A stretch of DNA of 64,000 bases from Sciurus carolinensis. Its lineage: Eukaryota > Chordata > Mammalia > Rodentia > Sciuridae. Below, one piece after another: positions 55,411-64,000 of this stretch; position 1 is the first letter of the stretch, and each line of letters opens with the position of its first letter. The stretch lies in assembly GCF_902686445.1 (NCBI RefSeq), contig NC_062218.1, positions 130,504,594 to 130,568,593 on the forward strand. Direction: 5' to 3'. The notes under the pieces were generated by a model. That model was given only the letters and a program-made list of their open reading frames with translations. It did no database searches and was not told the origin of the DNA. The translations under genes were made by a program, and so were the position numbers.

Positions 55411-56075
55411 GGGGAAGCCCAGCCCCTGTGTTCAGGGTTGTGGGGGAGCATGGGGCACTCATTAGATGATCTTACCTATACCTGAGCACTCACAAGCACA
55501 GACCTCTGAAGGAAAGGAATTCAGGGATGAGAGAGGATAACAAACTCCATAACCTCAACTGGGGCTTTGGAGCAGCAGTTCTAGAGTACAAGGATCAGAT
55601 TCACCTGCAGAGCTTGTGAAAGAGAGACTGCTGGGCTTTGCCTCAGAATCTCTGATTCCTTAGGCATGGGCTAGGGCCTGAGAATTTTCTTTTCTAACCA
55701 GTCCCCTGATTATGCTAGTCAAAGAGCCCATTTTGAGAATCACTGGCTTAGAGACAGTTCACTGAGCTGAGACCTAAGGCATGAGCGAGAGGTATCGAGA
55801 TGGACAAGGGAGGACATTTCAGGGAGAACAAACTGTTTGTACATGCAAAGACCCTGGGGCAAAGGGAGAATGGGATACTGGAGGAAGAGAAGAAAGGCCA
55901 GTGTGACTGAGACCCAAAGAAGGAAAGAAATGGGTAAGTCTTGATTCTAGGAGCAGTACAGAACCACCAAGTGCTTCAAGTGGGAGCAGCTGAGCTGGGC
56001 AGGTGATCATGTGCATTTCAGCAAGTTCTCTGAACTGCTGTGTAGGGACCTGTGGCTGCAAGAGCAAGCAGGAGA
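55411..56075. other. Unique sequence upstream of EIF4E1B
   Basis: No exon recognised. 'tcacctgcagagcttgtgaa' and 'cagaatctctgattcctta' near 55600-55660 look like a diverged old DNA-transposon trace. Confidence 0.35.
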
Positions 56076-56077
56076 GC

Positions 56078-56283
56078 CGGGGGCAGTGGCTCACGTCTGT
56101 AATCCCAGTGACTATGGAGGCTGAGGCAGGAGGATTGCAAGTTCAAAACCAACCTCAGCAACATAGCAAGGCCCTAAGCAACTCAGCAAGACCCTGTCTC
56201 AAAAGAAAATATCAAAAGGGCTGGAAATGTGGTTCAGTGGTTAAGCACTCCTGGGTTCAATCCCTGGTACAAAAAAAAAAAAT
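56078..56283 (+). repeat. Squirrel B1-ID dimeric SINE
   Basis: 'gccgggggcagtggctcac' to 'gttcaatccctggtac' with an A-tail. Confidence 0.93.
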
Positions 56284-56980
56284 GGAATGAGCAGGAGGAG
56301 GACATCTATTAGGACGCTAATGCAGTTGTCCAGGTGACAGAGAATATGGAGAGGAGATGACAGATTTAAGAGGTATTGAAAAGAAAAACTCAGTTATACT
56401 TCGTGACATGACAGATGGGCCTAGAGAGGTGAAGCACAGTGTGCCAATTATCTACTGCCACATAACAAACCACCCAAAACTCAGTGTTCTAAAACAATAA
56501 GAATCATTTATTATGCTCACAAATCTGAAATTTGGGAAGTACCAAGGAGAGACAGCATGCTCTGTTCCAAAATGAGACCAGCTGGGCTGGCTCACAGATT
56601 GAGGCTGGAAGCATTTGGTCACTCACACATGGGGCAGTTGACACTGTCAGCTGGAACCTCAGCTGGGGGTGTCACCTGGGATAGCTCTGTGTGGCTTCTC
56701 GACATGGCTTCGGCTTCCTCACAGCATGGTGACTTGAGTGAGTCTCCCAAGAGACAGGAAGCAGAAACTGCCAGTGTCCTAAGGCCAGGGCTTAAAACCT
56801 GGCCCTGCATAAGGCCTGTGTATTCTACTAGAGGGCCCAAATTCAAGGCAGGGCACATATCCCACTTCAGAGGGAGGAGTGGCAAAGAAGTTCAGATGGA
56901 AGAAACCCTGCAAGGGGCCAGGCGTGAGGAGAGATTGTGAACCTCAACTTAACGGGGAAAAAGGAAAGAAGAACACTCAC

Positions 56981-57093
56981 CCAGAACCAGGCATGGTCTC
57001 GTTGCTTCAGAGCCCTGGCCCCTAGCTTGGAATGACCCTCCCAGTCATAGCACCGCTTCTCTTCATCTTCCAGCCTGGTGCAGCCCCTGGAGT
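56981..57093 (-). other. Candidate upstream exon of EIF4E1B
   Basis: On the minus strand an acceptor (CCAACCCCAG) and a strong donor (CTGG|GTGAGTG) bracket 113 bases. One frame is open throughout, ends in phase 0 and would read into the acceptor at 53954, but contains no ATG, so a 5' UTR exon is the simplest reading. It might also belong to another transcript. Confidence 0.35.
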
Positions 57094-57299
57094 CTGGGGT
57101 TGGGGTGACTAAGGAGAGACTCTAAAGGCAAATTCCTAGCCCCTACCGAAGGTCCACCCTAGCCTGTCTGTAGGGAACAGGAACACCTTCTTGGTGGAAT
57201 TGAACAAGCAGGGGCCCTTGAATCCCAACCTTGCCATTCTGTTCTGAAAATATCTCTAGCCTGCCCATTCTTCTCCCTCCCTATTGTCCTCATCCCAGA

Positions 57300-57945
57300 G
57301 AAGCCCTAGCCTCTCTGACCTTGTCCACTGCATAAGTCTTTCTGCACTCCTTGTTTCCATTCCTGCCCCCTACAGAACATTCTCCGAGCATCTCAGGATC
57401 ATCTAAAATACTAATATGATCACGTCTCATTTCAGACCTTCCAGGACACCCAAGATGTGATCCAAAGTGCACATTCAGGGCCTGCATGATTCAGCCTCAC
57501 AGAGTCCTGAGCACACTGCTCCTCGACAGGCCAATCCTGTCTCCTCTGTTCACCACCAATCCCCATCTTTTCTCTGACCTACATCTCCTACTGTCCTCCC
57601 TCATTCTGCCCCAGCCACATGGCCTTCAAGTGTGCAGATCCTCAACCTGTCAGGCCCACTGCTGCCCTAGGACTTCTCATTGGCTCTTCCTTCTCTGCCT
57701 AACCTTGCTTGGTGGGCCTTCCTTGCCCATATGGTTAATTCCACTCCAGCACTTCTGGCGCTTTCTCTTCTTCACTTCTTCCCTAGCTTTTGTCACCTCC
57801 TGACACTATAAATTTTACCAATTTATTTTACTTATCATTTGTCTTCCTGCAGAAGATAAGGTCCCCAAGGACTCATTTATTCACAACCATGTTCTCCAGT
57901 GCCTAGAACAGCACCTGGCTCACAGAAAATTCTCAGAGATCAGGG
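57300..57945 (+). repeat. L2 LINE 3' region
   Basis: 'ctgccccagccacatggcc', 'ccaaggactcatttattc' and 'gtgcctagaacagcacctgg' follow the L2 3' order over about 600 bases. Confidence 0.6.
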
Positions 57946-58024
57946 AGAGAAAGGAGACTTGACCATTAGATTTAGTAAGGTGAATATCACTGTGGACTTT
58001 GACAGTAGCTACACAATCCAAATT

Positions 58025-58226
58025 TGCTTTGCTTTGCTTTGTTCTGTTTTATAGTTCTGGAGATTAAACCCAGGGGTGCTCCACCACTGACCTACATCCC
58101 CCAGCCTTTGTTCTACTTTTATTTTGAGACAGAGTCTTGCTGCCCAGGCTGACCTTGAACTTGCAACCCTCCTGCCTCAGCCTTTCTGGTAGCTGGGAGT
58201 ACCAGCATGTGCCACTGTGCCTAACT
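58025..58226 (-). repeat. Squirrel B1-ID dimeric SINE
   Basis: 'ggagattaaacccaggggtg' to 'gcatgtgccactgtgcc', antisense. Confidence 0.88.
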
Positions 58227-58318
58227 GCCAATGGTCTTATGTGGTTCTAGTTCACTTATTAATTGTCTGTCTCATTCTCCTAGAATGTTGAATTCCAGAA
58301 GAAAAAGGACTTCATTGG

Positions 58319-58341
58319 TCTTTTTTTTTTTTTTTTTTTTC
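58319..58341. repeat. Poly(T) tract
   Basis: Uninterrupted T run next to a MIR/L2-like tail. Confidence 0.85.
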
Positions 58342-58394
58342 TGCTGACTTTCCTATACCTGGCACCTTGTAGGCACTCAGGAAAAACTGATTGA

Positions 58395-58550
58395 AAAGAA
58401 TAAATGCCAGTGCCTGCCCCGCTCTGCATGTCAGCTCCCCCATCTGTTAAAGGAGATAACAATGCCTGCTTGGAAGGATTGCTTTCAATGCTTACTGATA
58501 TCATGGATGGAGTACCCAGCATACAGTAGGAGTTCAATAAGTGTCATCCA
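58395..58550 (-). repeat. MIR SINE remnant
   Basis: 'tcagctcccccatctgttaa', 'ggagataacaatgcctgc' and 'caataagtgtcatcc' fit MIR in antisense. Confidence 0.5.
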
Positions 58551-59094
58551 TGCTCCTCCCTGTTCTCAGCCTCCCCTCCTGACTGCCCTGCAGGGAGCCA
58601 GTCTGCCTATCAGCCTGTCTTCCTGCCCATCCTGAGGTCTCTGGAAAGCAGGAATGTTGATGTATTTTTAATCAAGCACCATACACAGAGTTATAAAGGC
58701 ACAACTGGAAGTTGAAAGAATCCAGGCAGGGCCAGGATCCCTGCGATCCTCTTCTGAGAACTCTCTGCTCCTACTCTTCTAGCTGGAATTTTCTCCCAAG
58801 CCCTTCCCCACATTCTGCCACCCTTCATTCCCCCAAAGCTTCAATAGTCATTCTCCTCAGAACATCCTTTGGAAGGGGACTGGAAAGAGAAGAATGGAAA
58901 GGCCCATTTTCCAGGGAGAGAGAGAACAGAAACAATGAGAACTCTTGCACAAAGGACCTGGCCAAAGGAGGCCTAGAAGCCTCAACTTTGCTATCCTGTG
59001 CCCTAAAGATGTGTGGCATGGGGAATTTGTTGTGTTAGAAAGTGACAACCCAGTATCCAGGACCCCTTTCTGGGACAGTACATATGAAGAAATA

Positions 59095-59265
59095 GAAAGA
59101 TGTGGCAAATGTTAACAATCAGTGAATCTAGGCAAAGTATATTTGGGTATACAAAGTATATTTGGGTTCATGGTGCAACTTTTCTGCAGGTTTTATTCAT
59201 TGTACATTCCTGTAATTTTTTCTAGGTTTGAAATTTTTCAAAATAAAGTTAACATAAAAAGAAAC
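59095..59265 (+). repeat. L1M 3' end
   Basis: 'gtgcaacttttctgcaggtt' and 'gaaatttttcaaaataaag' are the typical old L1 end. A 21-base unit containing 'acaaagtatatttggg' is imperfectly repeated at 59137-59168. Confidence 0.5.
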
Positions 59266-59431
59266 AATGATGGATATGCTAGTGGGTCACTTGTAACCAT
59301 TCTCCCTTTTTCACAATTTTATCCTTGAAAGTCATATGCCCAAGTAAATGGCCACAACTTTTGGCCTCCCTGCCGCTCAGGTTAGCCTGTGAGACAGAAG
59401 CAGAAGTTGTTGACTTCTGAGAAAATCCTTA

Positions 59432-59599
59432 GGAAATGAGGCAGGAGGATCACAAGTTCAAAGCCAGTCTTAGCAGCTTAGCAAGGCGTTAAGGAACTCA
59501 GCGAGACCCTGTCTATAAATAAAATACAAAAAAGGGCTGGGGATGTGGCTCAGTGGTTAAGTGCCCCTGGGTTCAATCCCTGGTGCATGCAAGTGCGCG

Positions 59600-59644
<45 letters not shown>
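59432..59644 (+). repeat. B1-ID dimeric SINE with (GC)n-(AC)n tail
   Basis: SINE 59432-59585 ('aaatgaggcaggaggatc' to 'ttcaatccctggtgc'), then (GC)n and about 23 AC units to 59644. The flanks 'aaaatccttaggaaatg' (59423 region) and the same string at 59645 give a target duplication of about 17 bases. Confidence 0.93.
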
Positions 59645-59649
<5 letters not shown>

Positions 59650-59899
59650 CCTTAGGAAATGGACAGATAACTGGCAGGTATTCTTTTGTACCCTACTTCC
59701 CTTTTTCCTGCTTTCTGCACAGACATGAAAGTGATGGCTGGAGCCACAGCCATAATGGGCCATGAAGTGACCTTGAAGGTGGAATTCACATTAGATTGGT
59801 GCGTCAGAAAGGTAGAAGGAGCCTGGGTTCCCAGTGACTGTGAAGCCAGCACACCATCTGTGGACTGCCTAGCACTGGGCTCCTTTAAGTGAAAGAATA

Positions 59900-60025
59900 C
59901 AGGCTGGTGTTGTGGCTCAGTGGAAGAGCACTTACTTACCATGAGTGAGGCACTGAGTTCAATTCTCAGTACCATATATAAGTAAATAAAGGTCCATGGA
60001 CAACTAAAATTTATTTTTTTAAAAG
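59900..60025 (+). repeat. ID SINE
   Basis: 'aggctggtgttgtggctcag' to 'ttcaattctcagtacc' with an A/T-rich tail; the flanks 'gtgaaagaataca' (59890) and 'gtgaaagaatacaag' (60025) form the target duplication. Confidence 0.88.
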
Positions 60026-60099
60026 TGAAAGAATACAAGTCTACTTTGCATAAGCTTCTATGCTAGCAGCCAAATGAACTTCCCACCTGATTTGGAATT

Positions 60100-60300
60100 T
60101 AACCTATCTGTTCCTCCAGCACTCTGGACTTCCCCACTTCCCAGATCCTCCGCTGGGAATGCTCTGCACCACTTGTAAGATCCTTCTCATCTTTTAAATC
60201 CCAGCTTCAATGTCACTGTCTCCTGGAGGCTTTCCCTTGTTGCCCCTTCCCTCTGTGGACTCTGTAATTCCCTGTGTTGCTGTTAAGCTCCGCAGCAGCC
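60100..60300 (+). repeat. L2-like fragment
   Basis: 'gctgggaatgctctgcacc' and 'cttcaatgtcactgtctcc' to 'ggaggctttcccttg' fit the L2 3' region. Confidence 0.5.
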
Positions 60301-60738
60301 CACTTGCTGTCAATCCAAGATTAATTATCTCCTTTGGCTTCTCTGCAGCATTCCTCCAACTGACCTCCAGACACTAGTTCTCTGTGCTGTCACCCTCTAG
60401 TTTCTTCTGTCTCTATCACTAAACTTTCTCAATCTCTTCGCAGCTTCCTTTGCCTCTGGCTACCCCTGAGGGTTGCAGTGCCACAGGGTTCTGTTCTGGG
60501 CCTCCACCTCTTTTCACTTTCCATGTGCCCTGGACAATAGCCATGTCTCCCATGGCATCAGCTACCACCTCTCTGCCAATGACTCCAAATCCAGTGCTCT
60601 AATAATCTACTTGGCCTGGTTCACAAAACCACTGGTTAGAACTTCAGGAATTTTGTAAACCAGTTGTCACTGAATCCCATGGTCCCCAGCAGGAGCTGCC
60701 CCCACCAGCACCACCTCCCCTCATCAGAATAGACTCAC

Positions 60739-60835
60739 CTCCTTCCCTGCTTCTTGCTGGCACCAGCCTCAGGTTCCTAGTCCAGGCTTCATGTCAGTCA
60801 CGTGTCTGGGCTACAAGGAAGACTGGGGAAGCAGG
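60739..60835 (-). other. Candidate first non-coding exon upstream of EIF4E1B
   Basis: The minus strand shows GGGAAGGAG|GTGAGTCT, a good splice donor. About 55 bases upstream is a CACGTGAC E-box. The short ATG frame inside stops quickly. It could be a distal 5' exon of EIF4E1B; the left border is a guess and no transcript data are available. Confidence 0.2.
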
Positions 60836-61157
60836 TATTTAGCATTGTTATTTCTTAGAGGGGAAAGTAGTCCCTGCTACATAAGGCAGGGCACCCCCAA
60901 ACATAGGAAGGGAACAATTCCAATTTTCCCTAAAGCCAAAAATAATTACAGCTGTCTGCCATGTTAGTTTTAAAAATCATACAAGTAAGTACTATCTAAG
61001 GTAAAATAATAAAACAGCACAAAGATGAAAGGTGGTAAAATTTAGAAGCTTCCCTCCTTGAGCCCTTTCAGCCTCACTTCCCAGGAGCAACTACTGTTTG
61101 CAGTTTTTTGGAAGTCCCTGCAGATGTGTTCTTTGTATATCTGGCTATAAATAAATA

Positions 61158-61490
61158 CAATCACCCTTTGGTATATGCAGGCAATTGGTTCCAGGACCCT
61201 CTGTAAATATCAAAATCAGTAGATGCTCAAGTCCTATGAAATGACTTGGCACTTGCATATAGCCTACACTATCCTCCCATACTCTCTAAATCATCTCCAG
61301 ATTACTCAGAACACCCAGTACAATGTAAATGATACATAAATCATGGTTACACTGTGTTGTTTAAGGAATAATGACAAGAAAAAATATCTGTTGTGTTTAA
61401 TACAGATCCAATTTTTTCCCAAGTATTTTGGTTCCATAATTGTTTGAATTTGAGAATGGGAAATCTTTGGACACAGGGGGTCAACCATAT
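61158..61490 (+). repeat. MER2 DNA transposon, nearly full length
   Basis: Starts 'aatcaccctttggtatatgc', contains 'attggttccaggaccctctg', 'cttgcatatagcctacac' and 'ggaataatgacaag', and ends 'cagggggtcaacca'. Confidence 0.8.
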
Positions 61491-61570
61491 GTATGTATTT
61501 ATACATAAGGTGTCTGTGTATAATATATATGGTATGTGATAAGTATATGTGTATATACCAATATATACTT

Positions 61571-61606
<36 letters not shown>
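61571..61606. repeat. (CA)n microsatellite at a SINE tail
   Basis: About 18 CA units directly joined to the poly(A) side of the antisense SINE at 61606-61803. Confidence 0.95.
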
Positions 61607-61609
<3 letters not shown>

Positions 61610-61803
61610 AATTGGTACTGGGGATTGAACTCAGGGGCACTGAGTCACATCGCCAGCCCTATTATTTATTTTATTTAGAGATGGAGTCTCACTGAGTTGC
61701 TTAGTGTCTTGCTAAGTTGCTGAGGCTGGCTTTGAACTTGCAATCCTCCTGCCTCAGCCTCCTGAGCCACTGGGATTGCAAGTGTGCACCATCACACCCC
61801 AGC
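61606..61803 (-). repeat. Squirrel B1-ID dimeric SINE
   Basis: 'attggtactggggattgaac' to 'gcaccatcacaccccagc', antisense, well preserved. Confidence 0.93.
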
Positions 61804-61804
61804 A

Positions 61805-62280
61805 CTAATAAATGATTATATTTTGAGACATAGAAAATTATGTTTATTTGGCTTCTTCAGCACATAACAGTTTAGCATCCTGCTCCTCTCACTTCACACC
61901 ATATTTTGACACATTCCTATGTCAGTACACATGGGTGTAGCTCATCTTTTCTAACCACAACGTAGCATGTCACCAGGTGATTATACCCCAATTAACTAAC
62001 TAGTCGGCTACAAATGGGCATTTCAATTCTTTTCAGGTTTTTTCTTTTGCTACGATAAACTGTGTACATCCCTACATAAATATCTGTGTGTACTTGTGTA
62101 AGCAGAGTTCCACAGGATAAATTCCTGGAAGGGGAACTGTTGGCTCAAAAGGACCATGCAATTACGCTTTGGGTAAACATTGCCAAATTGTCTTCCCAAA
62201 ACTCTGTGCCAGCTTGCAGTTCTACCAGAGTCCTGTGAACATCCCCACCCCCAAATCTCATCACTTGCCATCCTGCATTT
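61805..62280 (+). repeat. L1M-type LINE fragment
   Basis: 'acaggataaattcctggaag', 'ttggctcaaaaggacc' and 'tgccaaattgtcttccc' match the old L1 3' region. Confidence 0.6.
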
Positions 62281-62289
62281 CTGGTCACA

Positions 62290-62820
62290 GTATGTTTGTA
62301 CATATTATATCCATAGCCCAAAATTCCCTTCCTTCCTTGTCTGTCTGATGAAATCTTACCCATTCTTCAAGGTCCCAATTCAGATATCACTTCCTCTTTA
62401 CTGCTTTTCCTGAACCCCCTAAACTGTCAGAGTCCCTTTCCTTGAGGATCCTATAACTTTTTAGAAATAATATCATAGCACTGACTGAGGGCCTACTGTG
62501 GCGTTCTATGACCATTTTCACAATCCCCACCCTAAATAGCAATCTTGTCCTTCTCATTCTCCGTTATGGTTTTCCTGGACTGCTTTACCTTTTAACTGTT
62601 CCTAAGCAGGACTTACCCCAGTGCCTTTGCACTTGCAAATCCCTCTCTATGGATCTTGCTTTCACTTAGCTTTACTGCTTCTCTGGGGTCTCTGCTCTAA
62701 TGCAACTTCTTGCAGAGGCTTTCTGTGACGACTCTGACTCAAGCACTTCTCCTCTGGTCACTCTGATAGATCACTATTTTATTATTTTTGTAACACGTCT
62801 CACAGGCTGAAATAATCTTG
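62290..62820 (+). repeat. L2-like fragments upstream of SNCB
   Basis: 'cttcaaggtcccaattcag' and 'agtgcctttgcacttgc' to 'gcagaggctttctgtgacg' follow the L2 3' order in two pieces. Confidence 0.5.
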
Positions 62821-63179
62821 TTTGGTTTAAGTGCTGAAGCAGAAGCATCTATTTTCCATTCTGTCTCCCATCTGCGCAAGCGCGTACACATACAGAGGGG
62901 ACCTTGTTTTCCTTCCCTCCTGTGGCCACTCTCGAACCTGCACCACCTGCCTCAGTGTTCAATAAGCATACATTGAGTTAACCACCCGTGTTTTACAGAA
63001 AAGAAACGCATTTAGAATGGAGAGCTCAGCAGCCCAAGATCCCGTAGCTAATAACTAGCACAGCTAGAATGGAGCACCCACTTGCACTGCAAAGCCAACT
63101 GCTTTATTTCTTCCCCCACTCTTAGCGCGCCGCATTGTCCCTCCTCCCTCACCCTTAAAACACTATGCGATTCTCAAGC

Positions 63180-63780
63180 CCCAGGTTTCCCAGCGGCGCG
63201 TCAGAGGCTGGTCCCTGGAGGCTCGTCGGCTCCGCTGAGATGTCACCCTCCCCGCCCCCTGTCAGTCAGGCCGAGGGGGCGGCGCGGCCGCCTGTGGGGG
63301 GCGCTGAGCTCAGAGCTGCCGCAGCGCTGGAGCCGGAGCGCGCGAGCTAGCAGGGTGCTAGGAGCACCGTTGGTGGCAACGCACCCAAGACTCGGGCACT
63401 GCTGCACTCCTGCTCAGTGTCCGTGACTGTAGCGCCTGATCACGGCCAGAACCCCTACTGGCCCCAAGCCCACCCCAGCCCGGCCTAGCTGAGCCCCCGC
63501 GTCTGTTAGCTGCAGCCGCTGCAGCCGCCGCTCCATCCCCAGCCGGGCCCCGCAACCAGGTGAGGCGGCCGCGCGCCGGGGAGTGGGGTGGGAATGAAGA
63601 AGAGACTCGGATGGGATGAGGAAGAGATGCACTCTTCTCTGGGGCTGGATGTGGGGAAGGGAATGGAAAATGCAGAGCGGGCGGCGGTGAGGGGGCCCCG
63701 GTGGGCGCGCGGGAACGTACTCTGGGGTTTGTGTCTGCTTCTTTGCAACTGTCTGGGTGGCGGTGTGGGACGTGCGCCCG
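63180..63780 (+). promoter_or_regulatory. SNCB: CpG-island promoter, probably of SNCB
   Basis: A sharp rise in GC and CpG density begins near 63180, with a GC-rich core from 63255 to 63600 (GCGCGGCCGCC, GAGCGCGCGAGC) and no clear TATA box. By synteny with human 5q35.2, the gene diverging from EIF4E1B is SNCB (beta-synuclein, a presynaptic protein), which would run off the right edge. An imperfect RFX-type inverted repeat, GTTGGTGGCAAC, is at 63369-63380. Confidence 0.6.
63300..63559 (+). other. SNCB: Probable non-coding first exon of SNCB
   Basis: A GC-rich segment ends CGCAACCAG|GTGAGG, a strong donor at 63559/63560, and has no long open frame starting with ATG. SNCB starts with an untranslated exon in other mammals. 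The start is approximate. The assignment rests on gene order alone, because no SNCB coding exon lies in the window. Confidence 0.5.
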
Positions 63781-64000
63781 CGCCCGTGTGTGTCCGGGTG
63801 TCCGTGCGCGTTTGAACGTCTACATTTCCTGTATGTGCACGTGAGCGTGTCCGTGGTATGTTTGTGTGCATGACCGTGTCATTTAGTGTCTTGTGTGTAT
63901 AGGCAGGTCCCGAGTCTTCGTGCAGAGCGCAGCACCCCGGTTTCGCGGGGCTGCAGCTTGCAGGGCTCCGGATAACCGAGGCGGTGGCCCCTCCCGCGTC

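Noticed and set aside
1..64000. CRISPR arrays, prophage, operons, restriction or toxin systems
   Set aside because: The sequence is vertebrate nuclear DNA; repeats are SINEs, LINEs, LTRs and microsatellites, without regular spacers or bacterial gene structure.

Overview
This is mammalian nuclear DNA, most likely from a squirrel-family rodent (Sciuridae, for example a ground squirrel or marmot). The sequence is intron-rich and carries CpG-island promoters, GT-AG exons, old L1, L2, MIR, MER2 and MaLR repeats, and about 35 SINEs. Most SINEs are dimers of a B1-like left part and an ID-like right part ending in 'ctggggatgtggctcagtgg', the design known from squirrels. I see no operons, CRISPR arrays, prophages or other prokaryotic features.

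The right-hand 26 kb holds the recognisable genes, in the order TSPAN17 (-), EIF4E1B (-), SNCB promoter and first exon (+). This is the inverted equivalent of human 5q35.2 (SNCB, EIF4E1B, TSPAN17, then UNC5A). All eight coding exons of TSPAN17 (39982-49956) can be read, giving an intact 270-residue TspanC8 tetraspanin. Its third intron contains a broken RPL21 retrocopy. The core of EIF4E1B, a germline eIF4E paralogue, is intact in six coding exons (51221-54122). Its start codon and 5' exons are uncertain, and a 27-base candidate microexon that would insert nine residues in frame sits in one intron. SNCB is inferred from synteny plus a CpG island and a splice donor at 63559/63560; its coding exons lie beyond the window.

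The left-hand 39 kb corresponds to the interval between TSPAN17 and UNC5A and is mostly transposon strata: L1M 3' regions split by MaLR LTRs, MER2 DNA transposons, an ERV with a recognisable LTR end, primer-binding-like site and splice donor (34.1-37.3 kb), and a solo LTR with a perfect 5-bp target duplication (3815-4248). Non-repeat signals there are an orphan CpG island (about 11.3-11.95 kb), a GC-rich block with clustered homeodomain-type TAAT sites (27.4-27.9 kb), two similarly oriented CTCF-like motifs (32.8 and 38.7 kb), a hairpin/direct-repeat element (19.1 kb), and an unrecognised minus-strand open frame followed by poly(A) signals (14.36-14.67 kb).

Nothing here looks like a new multi-gene system. 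The observations most worth checking are the EIF4E1B microexon, the orphan terminal exon, and the nested insertion histories.
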